Shown piece by piece: positions 1-7,500 of a DNA stretch of 64,000 nt. Numbering within the stretch: the stretch's first letter is position 1; each line of letters opens with the position of its first letter. Below the pieces are notes generated by a model. It was not told the DNA's origin, did not search any database, and saw only the letters and a program-made list of their open reading frames with translations. A program made the position numbers and the translations under genes. Where the stretch lies: assembly GCA_016124585.1 (NCBI GenBank), contig WGNL01000011.1, positions 124,001-188,000 on the forward strand, read 5' to 3'. The stretch comes from Bacteroidota bacterium (GTDB lineage: Bacteria > Bacteroidota > Bacteroidia > Chitinophagales > Saprospiraceae).

Positions 1-739
1 AAACGAAAATATTGTCTGGAATTTCGGTCGTGCTGGCAATGATGTCGAACGGACGCTGACGCAAAAAAGACCAACCACCGGAATCGAGCAGAAAGCTCAC
101 AAGTTCTTCCCGGCTGCAAGTCTCCAAATTTGGTGCGTTCAAACTGCGATATTGCTGCTGCTTATCGGCCAGTATGACGATATTGGCGATGGAACGACGG
201 TCGCCACGGTTCACGGCAATAACCTCGCCGCTCACTGGGGACACATACTTTACATCAGGATTCTTTTTGTCAAAAAACAGGTGGTCACCAGCCTTAACTG
301 TATTGCCTACCTCCACTTCGACCTTCGGGATAGGTGACATGCCACGGAAATTGGCAGGCTGCAGGGCGAAAGTATTGGCATTAGCAGCTATAACTGGCCC
401 TTCAGCTTTACCTTCCAATAAAATGTTATGGCCTTTTTTCAAGGCCACATATCTGCCTTTGGCATAAGCAGGTCCATTCTTTTGCTTGAAAATATCCGAA
501 GCGGCGGGCAGAGAAGATAGGCTTTCATCTTCACTGTTGAGGCCACTTTTATTTGCCTCGATGCGAACAAGGTTGTCAGAGACCCGCAGGATGATGAAAA
601 ACGCAATCAGCACCACGATCGCCAGCAGAATCATTGTGAAACTGTTGGCACCACTGCCAGATGGGGATTGCGCTTGTGCCAGTTGATGGATGAACAATAA
701 GGAAGTAATCAGGTGGAGCCTCGTAAAACCCTTTCTCAT
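1..739 (-). CDS. nqrA: NqrA, Na+-translocating NADH:quinone reductase subunit A (5' part, runs off window)
   Basis: Reading the minus strand from the ATG at 739 gives an open frame of about 246 codons with no stop before the window edge. From about residue 80 the protein matches the NqrA N-terminal region: a KGHNILLEGKAEG segment, then VKAGDHLFFDKKNPDVKYVS, then PVSGEVIAVNRGDRRS, the barrel-sandwich, Rnf/Nqr-type part of the subunit. NqrA is the peripheral cytoplasmic subunit of the Na+-pumping NADH:quinone oxidoreductase. The oddity is the first 75 residues: a signal-peptide-like segment (1-24, ending LAQAQ) and a hydrophobic helix (about 33-55, MILLAIVVLIAFFIIL) that the classical soluble subunit lacks. 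Two membrane passes, or a cleaved signal plus one pass, would still leave the NqrA domain in the cytoplasm. nqrB-F would be expected beyond the window edge. The family call is secure; the anchor role is inference. Confidence 0.9.
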   Translation of the reverse strand, partial: MRKGFTRLHLITSLLFIHQLAQAQSPSGSGANSFTMILLAIVVLIAFFIILRVSDNLVRIEANKSGLNSEDESLSSLPAASDIFKQKNGPAYAKGRYVALKKGHNILLEGKAEGPVIAANANTFALQPANFRGMSPIPKVEVEVGNTVKAGDHLFFDKKNPDVKYVSPVSGEVIAVNRGDRRSIANIVILADKQQQYRSLNAPNLETCSREELVSFLLDSGGWSFLRQRPFDIIASTTEIPDNIFV

Positions 740-1112
740 GCTTCAAATGCATTAAATGAAGGAATGTTGGTCAAATCAAAATTAGGCTGAAACAGCCGCT
801 CCGCAGGAAAATTGGCAGCCCGTTCATTTACCAAGCCCAACCTTCTGTCAAAGCGTGGCAAAGTTATAAAAGGTTTGAAACTAGGAAATAGTAGGCAAAA
901 TCATTCTTTCCACTATGGCTTATTTAGATTTAATCAAAATTAAAAAAATGGGTAAGCAGACTTGTCGCCCTTGTTTTTTGTCAAAAACTTAAGGTTTTCG
1001 CAAAGAAATTTGGAGGTTTAAGCCAATTACCTACATTTGTCAGGCCGGAAATTCCCAGTTTAACAGAATACTGGGGTTTTCAGCCCATTTTTTCACTAAA
1101 ATCCTTTAACCA
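740..1112. other. Divergent intergenic region between nqrA and the PUR-family gene
   Basis: AT-rich, no credible open frame on either strand. It must hold the promoters of both divergent genes; the only recognisable element is the minus-strand TAACTTTG at 859-866. The stretch from about 910 to 1000 is a run of A/T-rich words without clear repeats. Confidence 0.6.
859..866 (-). promoter_or_regulatory. Putative -7 element TAACTTTG for nqrA
   Basis: On the minus strand this reads TAACTTTG, matching the Bacteroidota primary-sigma -7 consensus TAnnTTTG, about 120 bases upstream of the nqrA ATG. The same octamer lies before two other minus-strand genes here (3352-3359 and 60116-60123), which supports it. 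No well-spaced -33 TTTG was seen. Confidence 0.45.
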
Positions 1113-1580
1113 GTGGACAGAGACAGAAGGTTTGAGAGCGTTTTCTCAAAAAAAATGAATGCTGGTAAACGAAGAACTTACTTCTTTGACGTTCGCCAAA
1201 CAAAGGGCGATGATTTTTACCTCACGCTCACAGAAAGCACGAAACGCTTTAATGGCGATGGCTTTGAGCGCCACAAAATTTTTCTTTACAAGGAAGATTT
1301 CAACCGTTTTGTGAACAACCTTGAAGAGGTTATCAATTACATCAAAACGGAGTTGATGCCTGATTACGACTATGAGGAGTTTGACCGTCTGCACGAAGAG
1401 TGGGATGCGCAGGACGAGGCCAATGGCTATGAACGCTCACCTCGGTCTTCTCGGGAAAATAGCAATGTTGATGATGAAATTGAAGAGGATGGCAACCAAT
1501 GGAAGAAGCCATCACAATCAGCTGATTCCCCGCCGCCATCATCTCACAATGTGAAGTTTGACGACGACCTTAGCTGGTAA
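1113..1580 (+). CDS. DUF3276 / PUR-family DNA/RNA-binding protein
   Basis: A 155-residue protein whose residues 8-75 carry the conserved PUR-repeat core seen in Bacteroidota DUF3276 proteins (FESVFSKK, KRRTYFFDVRQTKGDDFYLT, ERHKIFLYKEDFNRF). These resemble the PUR-alpha fold that binds single-stranded nucleic acid. The C-terminal half is acidic and low-complexity (many D, E, S, P), a common disordered tail. The start is GTG at 1113: an in-frame TAA lies two codons upstream, and the next ATG (1155) would cut off the conserved FESVFSKK segment. It is transcribed alone, divergent from nqrA and convergent with the phosphoesterase, with a hairpin between them. The cellular role is not established for the family; nucleic-acid binding is inferred from the fold. 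Confidence 0.85.
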   Translation: MDRDRRFESVFSKKMNAGKRRTYFFDVRQTKGDDFYLTLTESTKRFNGDGFERHKIFLYKEDFNRFVNNLEEVINYIKTELMPDYDYEEFDRLHEEWDAQDEANGYERSPRSSRENSNVDDEIEEDGNQWKKPSQSADSPPPSSHNVKFDDDLSW

Positions 1581-1599
1581 CCTGTAATTAAAGTCTCCT

Positions 1600-1660
1600 C
1601 AGTCGGTGGAGTCATTTGTCTTTGGATTGAAAGATTACGGCAAATGACTCCGACCGACTG
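1600..1660. terminator. Bidirectional hairpin between convergent genes
   Basis: Left arm 1600-1618 and right arm 1641-1660 pair over 19 bp with a single bulged base, around a 22-nt loop. It sits between the stop of the PUR gene (1580) and the stop of the phosphoesterase (1663), so it probably terminates both transcripts. There is no long U-tract. Confidence 0.7.
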
Positions 1661-1662
1661 AT

Positions 1663-2163
1663 TTAAGTTCCCCGCCTGCCCAATTCTACCACTTCCAAGT
1701 TTTCGATACGGCCAGCATGCAGGTCAAATCGCAGCAAGGTTTTGACCTTGTGCCACCCTTCGTTGCCGCAAGCACCTGGGTTCATGTGCAATAGTCCGAG
1801 TGCCTTGTCAGGTATCACTTTTAGGATATGCGAGTGACCGCAGATGTATAATTTCGGTGGATTAGTGCTTAAAATCTCTCGCACCCGCGGTACGTACTTG
1901 GTTGGGTAGCCGCCAATATGCGTCATGAAAACATCCACACCTTCGCATTCAAAACGCAAATCCAATGGAAAGCGGTGCTGAATTGGTAACCCATCAATAT
2001 TGCCATAAACTGCCCGGAACGGTCGGAAAGTCTCAAGGCGGTCGGCCACCATCGGATTGCCAATATCGCCAGCGTGCCAAATTTCATCGCAAGGCTCGAG
2101 GTAGGAAAATATGCTTTCCTCCAAGTGGCTGTGCGTATCGGAAAGAAGGCCAATTTTTTTCAT
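1663..2163 (-). CDS. YfcE/MJ0936-type metallophosphoesterase
   Basis: A 166-residue protein of the calcineurin-like phosphoesterase superfamily, small bacterial/archaeal YfcE-MJ0936 branch. The dinuclear metal motifs appear in order: SDTHSH (residues 8-13), GDIGN (about 32-36), GNID (about 54-57), THIGG (about 81-85) and GHSH (about 109-112). The length is normal for the family. Such enzymes hydrolyse phosphodiesters in vitro, often with Mn2+; the natural substrate is usually unknown. It lies 80 bases downstream of the HU/SPOR gene on the same strand and is probably co-transcribed with it, although the two functions have no obvious link. Confidence 0.9.
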   Translation of the reverse strand: MKKIGLLSDTHSHLEESIFSYLEPCDEIWHAGDIGNPMVADRLETFRPFRAVYGNIDGLPIQHRFPLDLRFECEGVDVFMTHIGGYPTKYVPRVREILSTNPPKLYICGHSHILKVIPDKALGLLHMNPGACGNEGWHKVKTLLRFDLHAGRIENLEVVELGRRGT

Positions 2164-2243
2164 TGTTGGGGATTTGGAGTAAAGTTTTTTGAAAAATTGG
2201 TTGCCGGCCAGTGTTTAGCCATATCTCGGACTACCCAAGGTTA

Positions 2244-3311
2244 CTATTGCCCCATTTCCTCCAGTTCCTTCTCTGTTTTAGGCCCAGCTTTATACTTCGT
2301 GGCTAGTTCCTTCCTCATTTTTTCAATGTCGGATTGGGAATTGTAAGCAAAGGTGACGCCAACCCGATAAAGCTTTCCAGCCCGCTTTGTCTGTGTGGCG
2401 TAACCATCTTCAGTTAGGGTTTGGGCAAATTTTGTGGCATTGTTTTTCACCCCAAAACTATGCACGACCATATAAAGCTTATCTTTTGTTGGTTCAAAAC
2501 TATCTTGTTCAGTATCAGCCCCATCAGGTATAGTTGCTTCAGGTTTGGAGGCAGGTGGCGTGCTTTTTTCCGCTTCCTGTGTAACAGAAGGATTGTCTTC
2601 AGTAGGCGAGGTCTCAATTTGTTTGTTGGCACCAGATTCTTCGGGCAAAGAGGGTTTAACGTTCACCCGCTCTGGCACTTCTGCAATAGGTTTTTGCCTT
2701 TGCCCTCCGAAAATATTATAAAGGGACAAGGCTATCAATATGGCCAGCAATAATACTGCCCATGGCAAAACCTTCATTGTGAGCGAAGCAGGCGATTCAT
2801 CGACTTTGATGGCGGCCACCTCTGCTGGTTCGAAAAGGGATTCAGCTACGGTTGGTTTTGGCATCGGAGGGGCCACTTTCGGCTTCTCTCTCACCAAAGG
2901 TTGGAAATCAATGGTGGGCAACCCAAAAGAATCGGCATTGAAATTGGTGCCTTCCGGCATGAACCGGATTTTTTGCTCGTAGTCTTGGTAGAGTCGGCCA
3001 ACTTTCGGAATCTCATAAATTTCCCGCCGTTCCAACGTATCCCGCACCGTGTTCACATACCTTTCCACCATCCCCTCTGCTTCTTGGTAAGTGCTTATAT
3101 TATGTTTTTGGAGGTATTGCACCAAAATCCCATCGTTTAGTACCAAGTTTGGGTTGAATTCTAGTTTAGAAGTGGGCGGTGTAATTACATCCTGCACATA
3201 GTCCACTGTAGCGGAGCCAGGCATGGAGGTAAATCCGCCCAAACCGGGCACTATTACAGCAGTTTTTTCGAAGAGTAGTTCTTGAATGGCTTTGTTAACG
3301 TCAGTAGTCAT
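2244..3311 (-). CDS. HU-CCDC81 / SPOR domain membrane protein
   Basis: 355 residues. Residues 1-125 hold the tandem HU-like module of the bacterial HU-CCDC81 family (IVPGLGGF, KLEFNPNLVLNDGIL, EIPKVGRLYQD). A single transmembrane helix follows at about 180-199 (VLPWAVLLLAILIALSLYNI), then a Pro/Glu/Thr-rich linker (205-272) and a C-terminal SPOR domain (about 276-341). This topology puts the HU-like part in the cytoplasm and the SPOR domain in the periplasm, where SPOR domains bind denuded septal peptidoglycan. In Bacteroidota such proteins are thought to sit at the division site; a link between nucleoid and septum is inference. It is first in a probable two-gene unit with the phosphoesterase. 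Confidence 0.88.
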   Translation of the reverse strand: MTTDVNKAIQELLFEKTAVIVPGLGGFTSMPGSATVDYVQDVITPPTSKLEFNPNLVLNDGILVQYLQKHNISTYQEAEGMVERYVNTVRDTLERREIYEIPKVGRLYQDYEQKIRFMPEGTNFNADSFGLPTIDFQPLVREKPKVAPPMPKPTVAESLFEPAEVAAIKVDESPASLTMKVLPWAVLLLAILIALSLYNIFGGQRQKPIAEVPERVNVKPSLPEESGANKQIETSPTEDNPSVTQEAEKSTPPASKPEATIPDGADTEQDSFEPTKDKLYMVVHSFGVKNNATKFAQTLTEDGYATQTKRAGKLYRVGVTFAYNSQSDIEKMRKELATKYKAGPKTEKELEEMGQ

Positions 3312-3634
3312 GCGAGTTGCTGGTTGATGACAGGTGTTGTACTTTAGCGGCCAAAGTTAGACATTTTTTTATTTGATTATAAAAAGCTGTGAATCAGGTT
3401 TTTAAAGGGCAAAAAACAACTTACTTGTTTAGGGTTTGAAATAATTTGGGCACATTAGTAACAAACGATAAAATTAAAAAAACGTGAGTTTGGGGTATTT
3501 AAAAATGCTTAATGGTCCATAAAACTGTCTTTTAAATAATCTGTTTAATTTGCCGGTTGCTATTGACATATTAATTTGGTTCAAGGATAACTCACAAAAT
3601 GCCAAATTGTAAAAATTAAGAAAAACTAATAAAA
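3312..3634. other. AT-rich divergent promoter region upstream of gnd
   Basis: No gene. It holds the minus-strand promoter described above and must hold the promoter of the gnd-zwf-pgl operon. A TTGACA hexamer occurs at about 3573 in AT-rich sequence, but Bacteroidota do not normally use the sigma70 -35 box, so I assign no promoter. No repeats were seen. Confidence 0.5.
3352..3359 (-). promoter_or_regulatory. Putative -7 element TAACTTTG for the HU/SPOR gene
   Basis: Minus-strand TAACTTTG about 40 bases upstream of the ATG at 3311, matching TAnnTTTG. It would give a leader of roughly 30-35 nt. A -33 element is not clear. Confidence 0.5.
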
Positions 3635-5059
3635 ATGGAAAACACACACAATGGGCAATACCAGTTTGGCATGATTGGCCTTGGCACGATGGGCCGAAAC
3701 CTCCTGCTCAACATGGCCGATTACGGCGTTGCAGTGGCGGGTTACGATAAAAATGCCGACCAAATCTCCTTGCTGGAAAAAGCCGGGGAAGGCAAAAAAG
3801 TGAAAGGGTTCACGGATTTGGGCCAGCTTGTCCAGAGCCTGAAAGCACCACGGGCTGTGATGATGCTTGTACCTGCTGGCCCTATCGTGGACAGCGTCAT
3901 TGCGGATTTGAAGCCATTGCTAGAAAAGGGCGACCTCATCATTGACGGAGGCAATTCCAAGTTCACCGATACTGAGCGCCGGGCGGTTGAACTGGAGAAT
4001 ATTGGCCTCCATTTTTTCGGGATGGGAATTTCTGGTGGAGAAGAGGGCGCTAGGCGGGGCCCAAGCATGATGCCTGGCGGCGACAAGGACGCCTATCAAC
4101 ACGTGAAGCCAATTTTCGATAAAATAGCGGCGAAAGTTAACGGTGAACCCTGCGTGACCTATATCGGCCCTGGTGCGTCTGGGCATTTCGTTAAAATGGT
4201 GCATAATGGCATTGAATATGCAATTATGCAATTATTGGCTGAAACTTATGATTTAATGAAAAATGGGCTTCAAATGAATAATGAAGCCATTCATACGGTG
4301 TTTAAGGATTGGAACGATGGCCGTTTGCATTCCTTTTTGATGGAAATAACCCGGGATATATTTGCCTTTAAAGACCCCAATACTTCCCAGTATTTATTGG
4401 ATGAAATTAAGGACGAAGCAAAATCCAAGGGCACCGGAAAATGGACATCCCAGTTTGCAATGGACTTGCAATCACCCACTCCAGCCATTGATGTGGCAGT
4501 ATCCATGCGGGATTTGTCAAAATATAAATCCTTGCGGGTGCAATTGGCAGAGAAATATCCAAATGATAAACTAGGGAAATTAGCCAATGATTCGGCAGGT
4601 TATTTAACCCAGTTGGAGGAGGCATTTTATTTTGCTATGACGGTGATATATGCGCAGGGTATGCACTTGTTATATTTGGCCTCCATTGAGTACAAATATG
4701 AACTGCATTTGGCTGAAATTGCCAAAATATGGCGGGGCGGTTGTATTATTCGTTCCAAGTTTTTGGAAGATATTTATGCTGCTTTCAATAGAAATGAGGA
4801 GTTGGAACACTTGTTTTTAGATGATAATGTAAAGATATCCATAAAAGCCAATTTAAATAGTGCCCGCTCCATCATTACGGGAGCCATGCAGCAGGGTTTT
4901 TCAGTGCCAGTTTTCTCAGCCTCGCTGAATTATTTCGATGCACTGCGGACTGGCCGGATGCCAACCAACTTGATTCAAGCGCAGCGGGATTATTTCGGAG
5001 CGCATACTTATGAATTAATCGGAAAGGAAGGCGTGTTCCATACAAAATGGAATGCCTGA
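3635..5059 (+). CDS. gnd: 6-phosphogluconate dehydrogenase, decarboxylating
   Basis: 474 residues, the usual length of the homodimeric form. It oxidatively decarboxylates 6-phosphogluconate to ribulose 5-phosphate and makes NADPH. The N-terminal Rossmann motif GLGTMG is at residues 15-20. The substrate-binding signature GISGGEEGARRGPSMMPGG is at about 131-149, and the catalytic lysine lies in GHFVKMVHNGIEY. The large helical C-terminal domain is complete, ending with RTGRMPTNLIQAQRDYFGAHTYE. It is first gene of the oxidative pentose-phosphate operon, 40 bases before zwf. Base composition is uneven inside the gene: a hand count of 4021-4080 gives 63 percent GC and 4201-4260 gives 28 percent, and GC is again about 55 percent by 4861-4920. 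Confidence 0.98.
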   Translation: MENTHNGQYQFGMIGLGTMGRNLLLNMADYGVAVAGYDKNADQISLLEKAGEGKKVKGFTDLGQLVQSLKAPRAVMMLVPAGPIVDSVIADLKPLLEKGDLIIDGGNSKFTDTERRAVELENIGLHFFGMGISGGEEGARRGPSMMPGGDKDAYQHVKPIFDKIAAKVNGEPCVTYIGPGASGHFVKMVHNGIEYAIMQLLAETYDLMKNGLQMNNEAIHTVFKDWNDGRLHSFLMEITRDIFAFKDPNTSQYLLDEIKDEAKSKGTGKWTSQFAMDLQSPTPAIDVAVSMRDLSKYKSLRVQLAEKYPNDKLGKLANDSAGYLTQLEEAFYFAMTVIYAQGMHLLYLASIEYKYELHLAEIAKIWRGGCIIRSKFLEDIYAAFNRNEELEHLFLDDNVKISIKANLNSARSIITGAMQQGFSVPVFSASLNYFDALRTGRMPTNLIQAQRDYFGAHTYELIGKEGVFHTKWNA

Positions 5060-5099
5060 TTTAGCTGATTTTTCAAGCCTAATTGTTTAAAAATTCGAG

Positions 5100-6617
5100 A
5101 TGAAAAACTCAAAATCGCAACCTGTTATATTTGTCATTTTCGGTGCCACTGGTGACCTGAATTGGCGTAAAATAAACCCAGCACTCTACAACCTTTTCTT
5201 GGATAAATGGATGCCTGAGCAGTTTGCCATAATTGGCACTGGCCGCACGGAATATTCGGATAAAGATTTCCGGAAAAAGCTATTGGAAGGCGTCAATAAA
5301 TTTTCCCGAAAAGGTGAAGCAGAGAAAACAGCTTGGGAAAAATATGCCAACAATATAACTTATCAAGCTGCTGATATAAACGATTCAAAGGCATACCAAG
5401 ATTTAGGTGCCAATATAAATGCCCTGAAAAAAGAATGGGGACAAGAACCGGTTGTTATTTTCTATATGGCAGTAGCTTCCGATTTTTTTCCAACTATTGC
5501 GGAAAATCTCAAGAAAAACAAGCTCGCCCAACGTGCCGATATGGCTCGCATAGTGATTGAAAAACCGTTTGGGACTGACTTGGAATCCGCCAAGGCACTG
5601 AATAAATTGCTCTGTGATATTTTTGACGAAAAGCAGATATATCGCATTGACCATTATTTAGGGAAAGAAACTGTGCAGAATATATTGGCATTCCGGTTTG
5701 CCAATTCAATATTGGAGCCGATATGGAACCGGAATTATATACAGCATGTGCAACTCTCAGTGACGGAGCAATTGGGCGTTGGCAGCCGGGGTGGATATTA
5801 TGAGGGCTCTGGTGCATTACGGGATATGGTACAGAATCATGTGCTGCAATTGCTCTGTCTCATCGCCATGGAAACGCCCATTAATTTCGAAGCAGATGAA
5901 GTGCGAAACCGCAAAGTAGATGTGCTTCGCTCCATGCGCCCATTTAAACCAGAAGATATAAAGCGCAATGCAGTGCGGGGACAATATGGCGAAGGTTGGA
6001 TTGAAGGTGAAAAAGTACCAGGCTACCGGGAAGAATCCAGCGTTGATGCACATTCCAACACAGAAACCTTTGCGGCGCTCAAGTTTTTTGTGGACAATTG
6101 GCGGTGGGATGGTGTGCCTTTTTATGTTCGCACAGGCAAGCGGCTTCACCAGTCAGCCTCAGTCATTTCCATCCAATTTCGGGACGTTCCCCACAAGGTT
6201 TTCCCAGAAGAAGCCATTGATAATTGGCGACAGAACCGCTTGATTATCAGCATACAACCTGAAATGAGCATCCGATTGCAAGTACAGGCAAAGCGCCCAG
6301 GTTTGGATATGGTTTTAAATACTGTGGATATGGTTTTTAATTATGACGAAACGTATGGACAGGAAACACCTGAAGCTTATGAAACGCTTTTATTGGATAC
6401 AATGATGGGCGACCAAACGCTCTTCATGCGGGGCGACCAAGTGGAAGCTGCCTGGGAATTGCTAATGCCTGTGCTGCAATCATGGGAAACAAAACCGAGC
6501 TTGGATTTCCCCAATTACAGCGCCGATTCCTGGGGCCCAGAAACTGCTGAAGCGCTCATTGCACGGGATGGATTTCATTGGTTTGCATTGCCTTCTTCCA
6601 CTAAATCTACAAGATAA
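5100..6617 (+). CDS. zwf: Glucose-6-phosphate 1-dehydrogenase
   Basis: 505 residues, full length for the family. It catalyses the NADP-dependent first step of the oxidative pentose-phosphate path, giving 6-phosphogluconolactone. The N-terminal nucleotide-binding motif GATGDLNWRK replaces the usual GASGDLAxRK. The catalytic signature RIDHYLGKE is at residues 182-190. The NADP/substrate-binding stretch ending FYVRTGKRL is present near residue 345. The stop codon overlaps the pgl start (TAATG), which indicates translational coupling, and gnd lies 40 bases upstream. Gene order gnd-zwf-pgl supports an operon. Confidence 0.98.
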   Translation: MKNSKSQPVIFVIFGATGDLNWRKINPALYNLFLDKWMPEQFAIIGTGRTEYSDKDFRKKLLEGVNKFSRKGEAEKTAWEKYANNITYQAADINDSKAYQDLGANINALKKEWGQEPVVIFYMAVASDFFPTIAENLKKNKLAQRADMARIVIEKPFGTDLESAKALNKLLCDIFDEKQIYRIDHYLGKETVQNILAFRFANSILEPIWNRNYIQHVQLSVTEQLGVGSRGGYYEGSGALRDMVQNHVLQLLCLIAMETPINFEADEVRNRKVDVLRSMRPFKPEDIKRNAVRGQYGEGWIEGEKVPGYREESSVDAHSNTETFAALKFFVDNWRWDGVPFYVRTGKRLHQSASVISIQFRDVPHKVFPEEAIDNWRQNRLIISIQPEMSIRLQVQAKRPGLDMVLNTVDMVFNYDETYGQETPEAYETLLLDTMMGDQTLFMRGDQVEAAWELLMPVLQSWETKPSLDFPNYSADSWGPETAEALIARDGFHWFALPSSTKSTR

Positions 6618-7339
6618 TGAATCTGCATATATACAATACGGTCGAAGAATTACTTTATGCTTATGCTATTTATTTTATTCGGATAGCTGGAAGCTATATC
6701 AAGGAAAATGGCCGATTTAATGTAGCATTATCGGGAGGTAGCTCCCCTCAAAAAGTGTATGAACTATTGGCGACACCGAGTTTTCAAGACCAAATAGATT
6801 GGTCAAAAGTTTATTTTTTCTTTGGGGATGAACGCTATGTGCCGGCTAATGATGCAAGAAACAATGCGCTGATGGTTAAAAAAGCACTTTTTACCCCTTT
6901 GAATATTGCTGATAACCATATTTTTAGCATGAACACCTCACTGTCACCTGCCGATTGCGCAAAAGAATATATGGAGGCCATCAATAATCATTTTAATATT
7001 AAGCCTATTCAGTTTGACTTGGTTTTGTTAGGTCTGGGAGACAATGCACATACAGCGTCATTGTTTCCATTTACGCCAATTATTCATGAAAAAATACCAA
7101 CAATCAGTGAAGTATTTTTAAAAGATGATAATGCCTACCGGATTTCATTTTCAGCTCCGCTAATAAACCAAGCAAAGCATGTTGCATTTCTTGTTTTCGG
7201 AAAAAATAAAGCAGCCGCACTGGGGGCGGTAATAAAAGGTGAAAATAATCCAGATGAGTTTCCGGCGCAGTTGATTCAACCTGAAAGTGGAGACCTGCAC
7301 TGGTTCTTGGACAATGATGTGGCTTCGATGTTGACTTAA
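6617..7339 (+). CDS. pgl: 6-phosphogluconolactonase
   Basis: 240 residues of the NagB/DevB-type lactonase family. It hydrolyses 6-phosphogluconolactone made by Zwf. Recognisable motifs are NVALSGGSSPQKVYELL near residue 40, YFFFGDERYVPANDARNN near 75 and LVLLGLGDNAHTASLFP near 138, which form the sugar-phosphate site. The ATG overlaps the zwf TAA by one base (TAATG). It is the last gene of the operon, 161 bases before the cytochrome gene, so the latter is probably a separate unit. Confidence 0.95.
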   Translation: MNLHIYNTVEELLYAYAIYFIRIAGSYIKENGRFNVALSGGSSPQKVYELLATPSFQDQIDWSKVYFFFGDERYVPANDARNNALMVKKALFTPLNIADNHIFSMNTSLSPADCAKEYMEAINNHFNIKPIQFDLVLLGLGDNAHTASLFPFTPIIHEKIPTISEVFLKDDNAYRISFSAPLINQAKHVAFLVFGKNKAAALGAVIKGENNPDEFPAQLIQPESGDLHWFLDNDVASMLT

Positions 7340-7500
7340 GTAAAGCGCTGAAAATCACCTTAAAAGCTTATCAAAATGATCGTTGAAGAAATTGCTCAAC
7401 AATTCCCAAATTTGAAAACCACCCGCCATTTCTTTTCCTAAAAACATGCAGCTCTGCGTTGCTTTAGCGGTAAATTTGCCACCTTGACAAATTCGTTTGA

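Noticed and set aside
3573-3606. Sigma70-like TTGACA promoter before gnd
   Set aside because: Bacteroidota do not use the -35 TTGACA box, and no TAnnTTTG element is correctly spaced from it.
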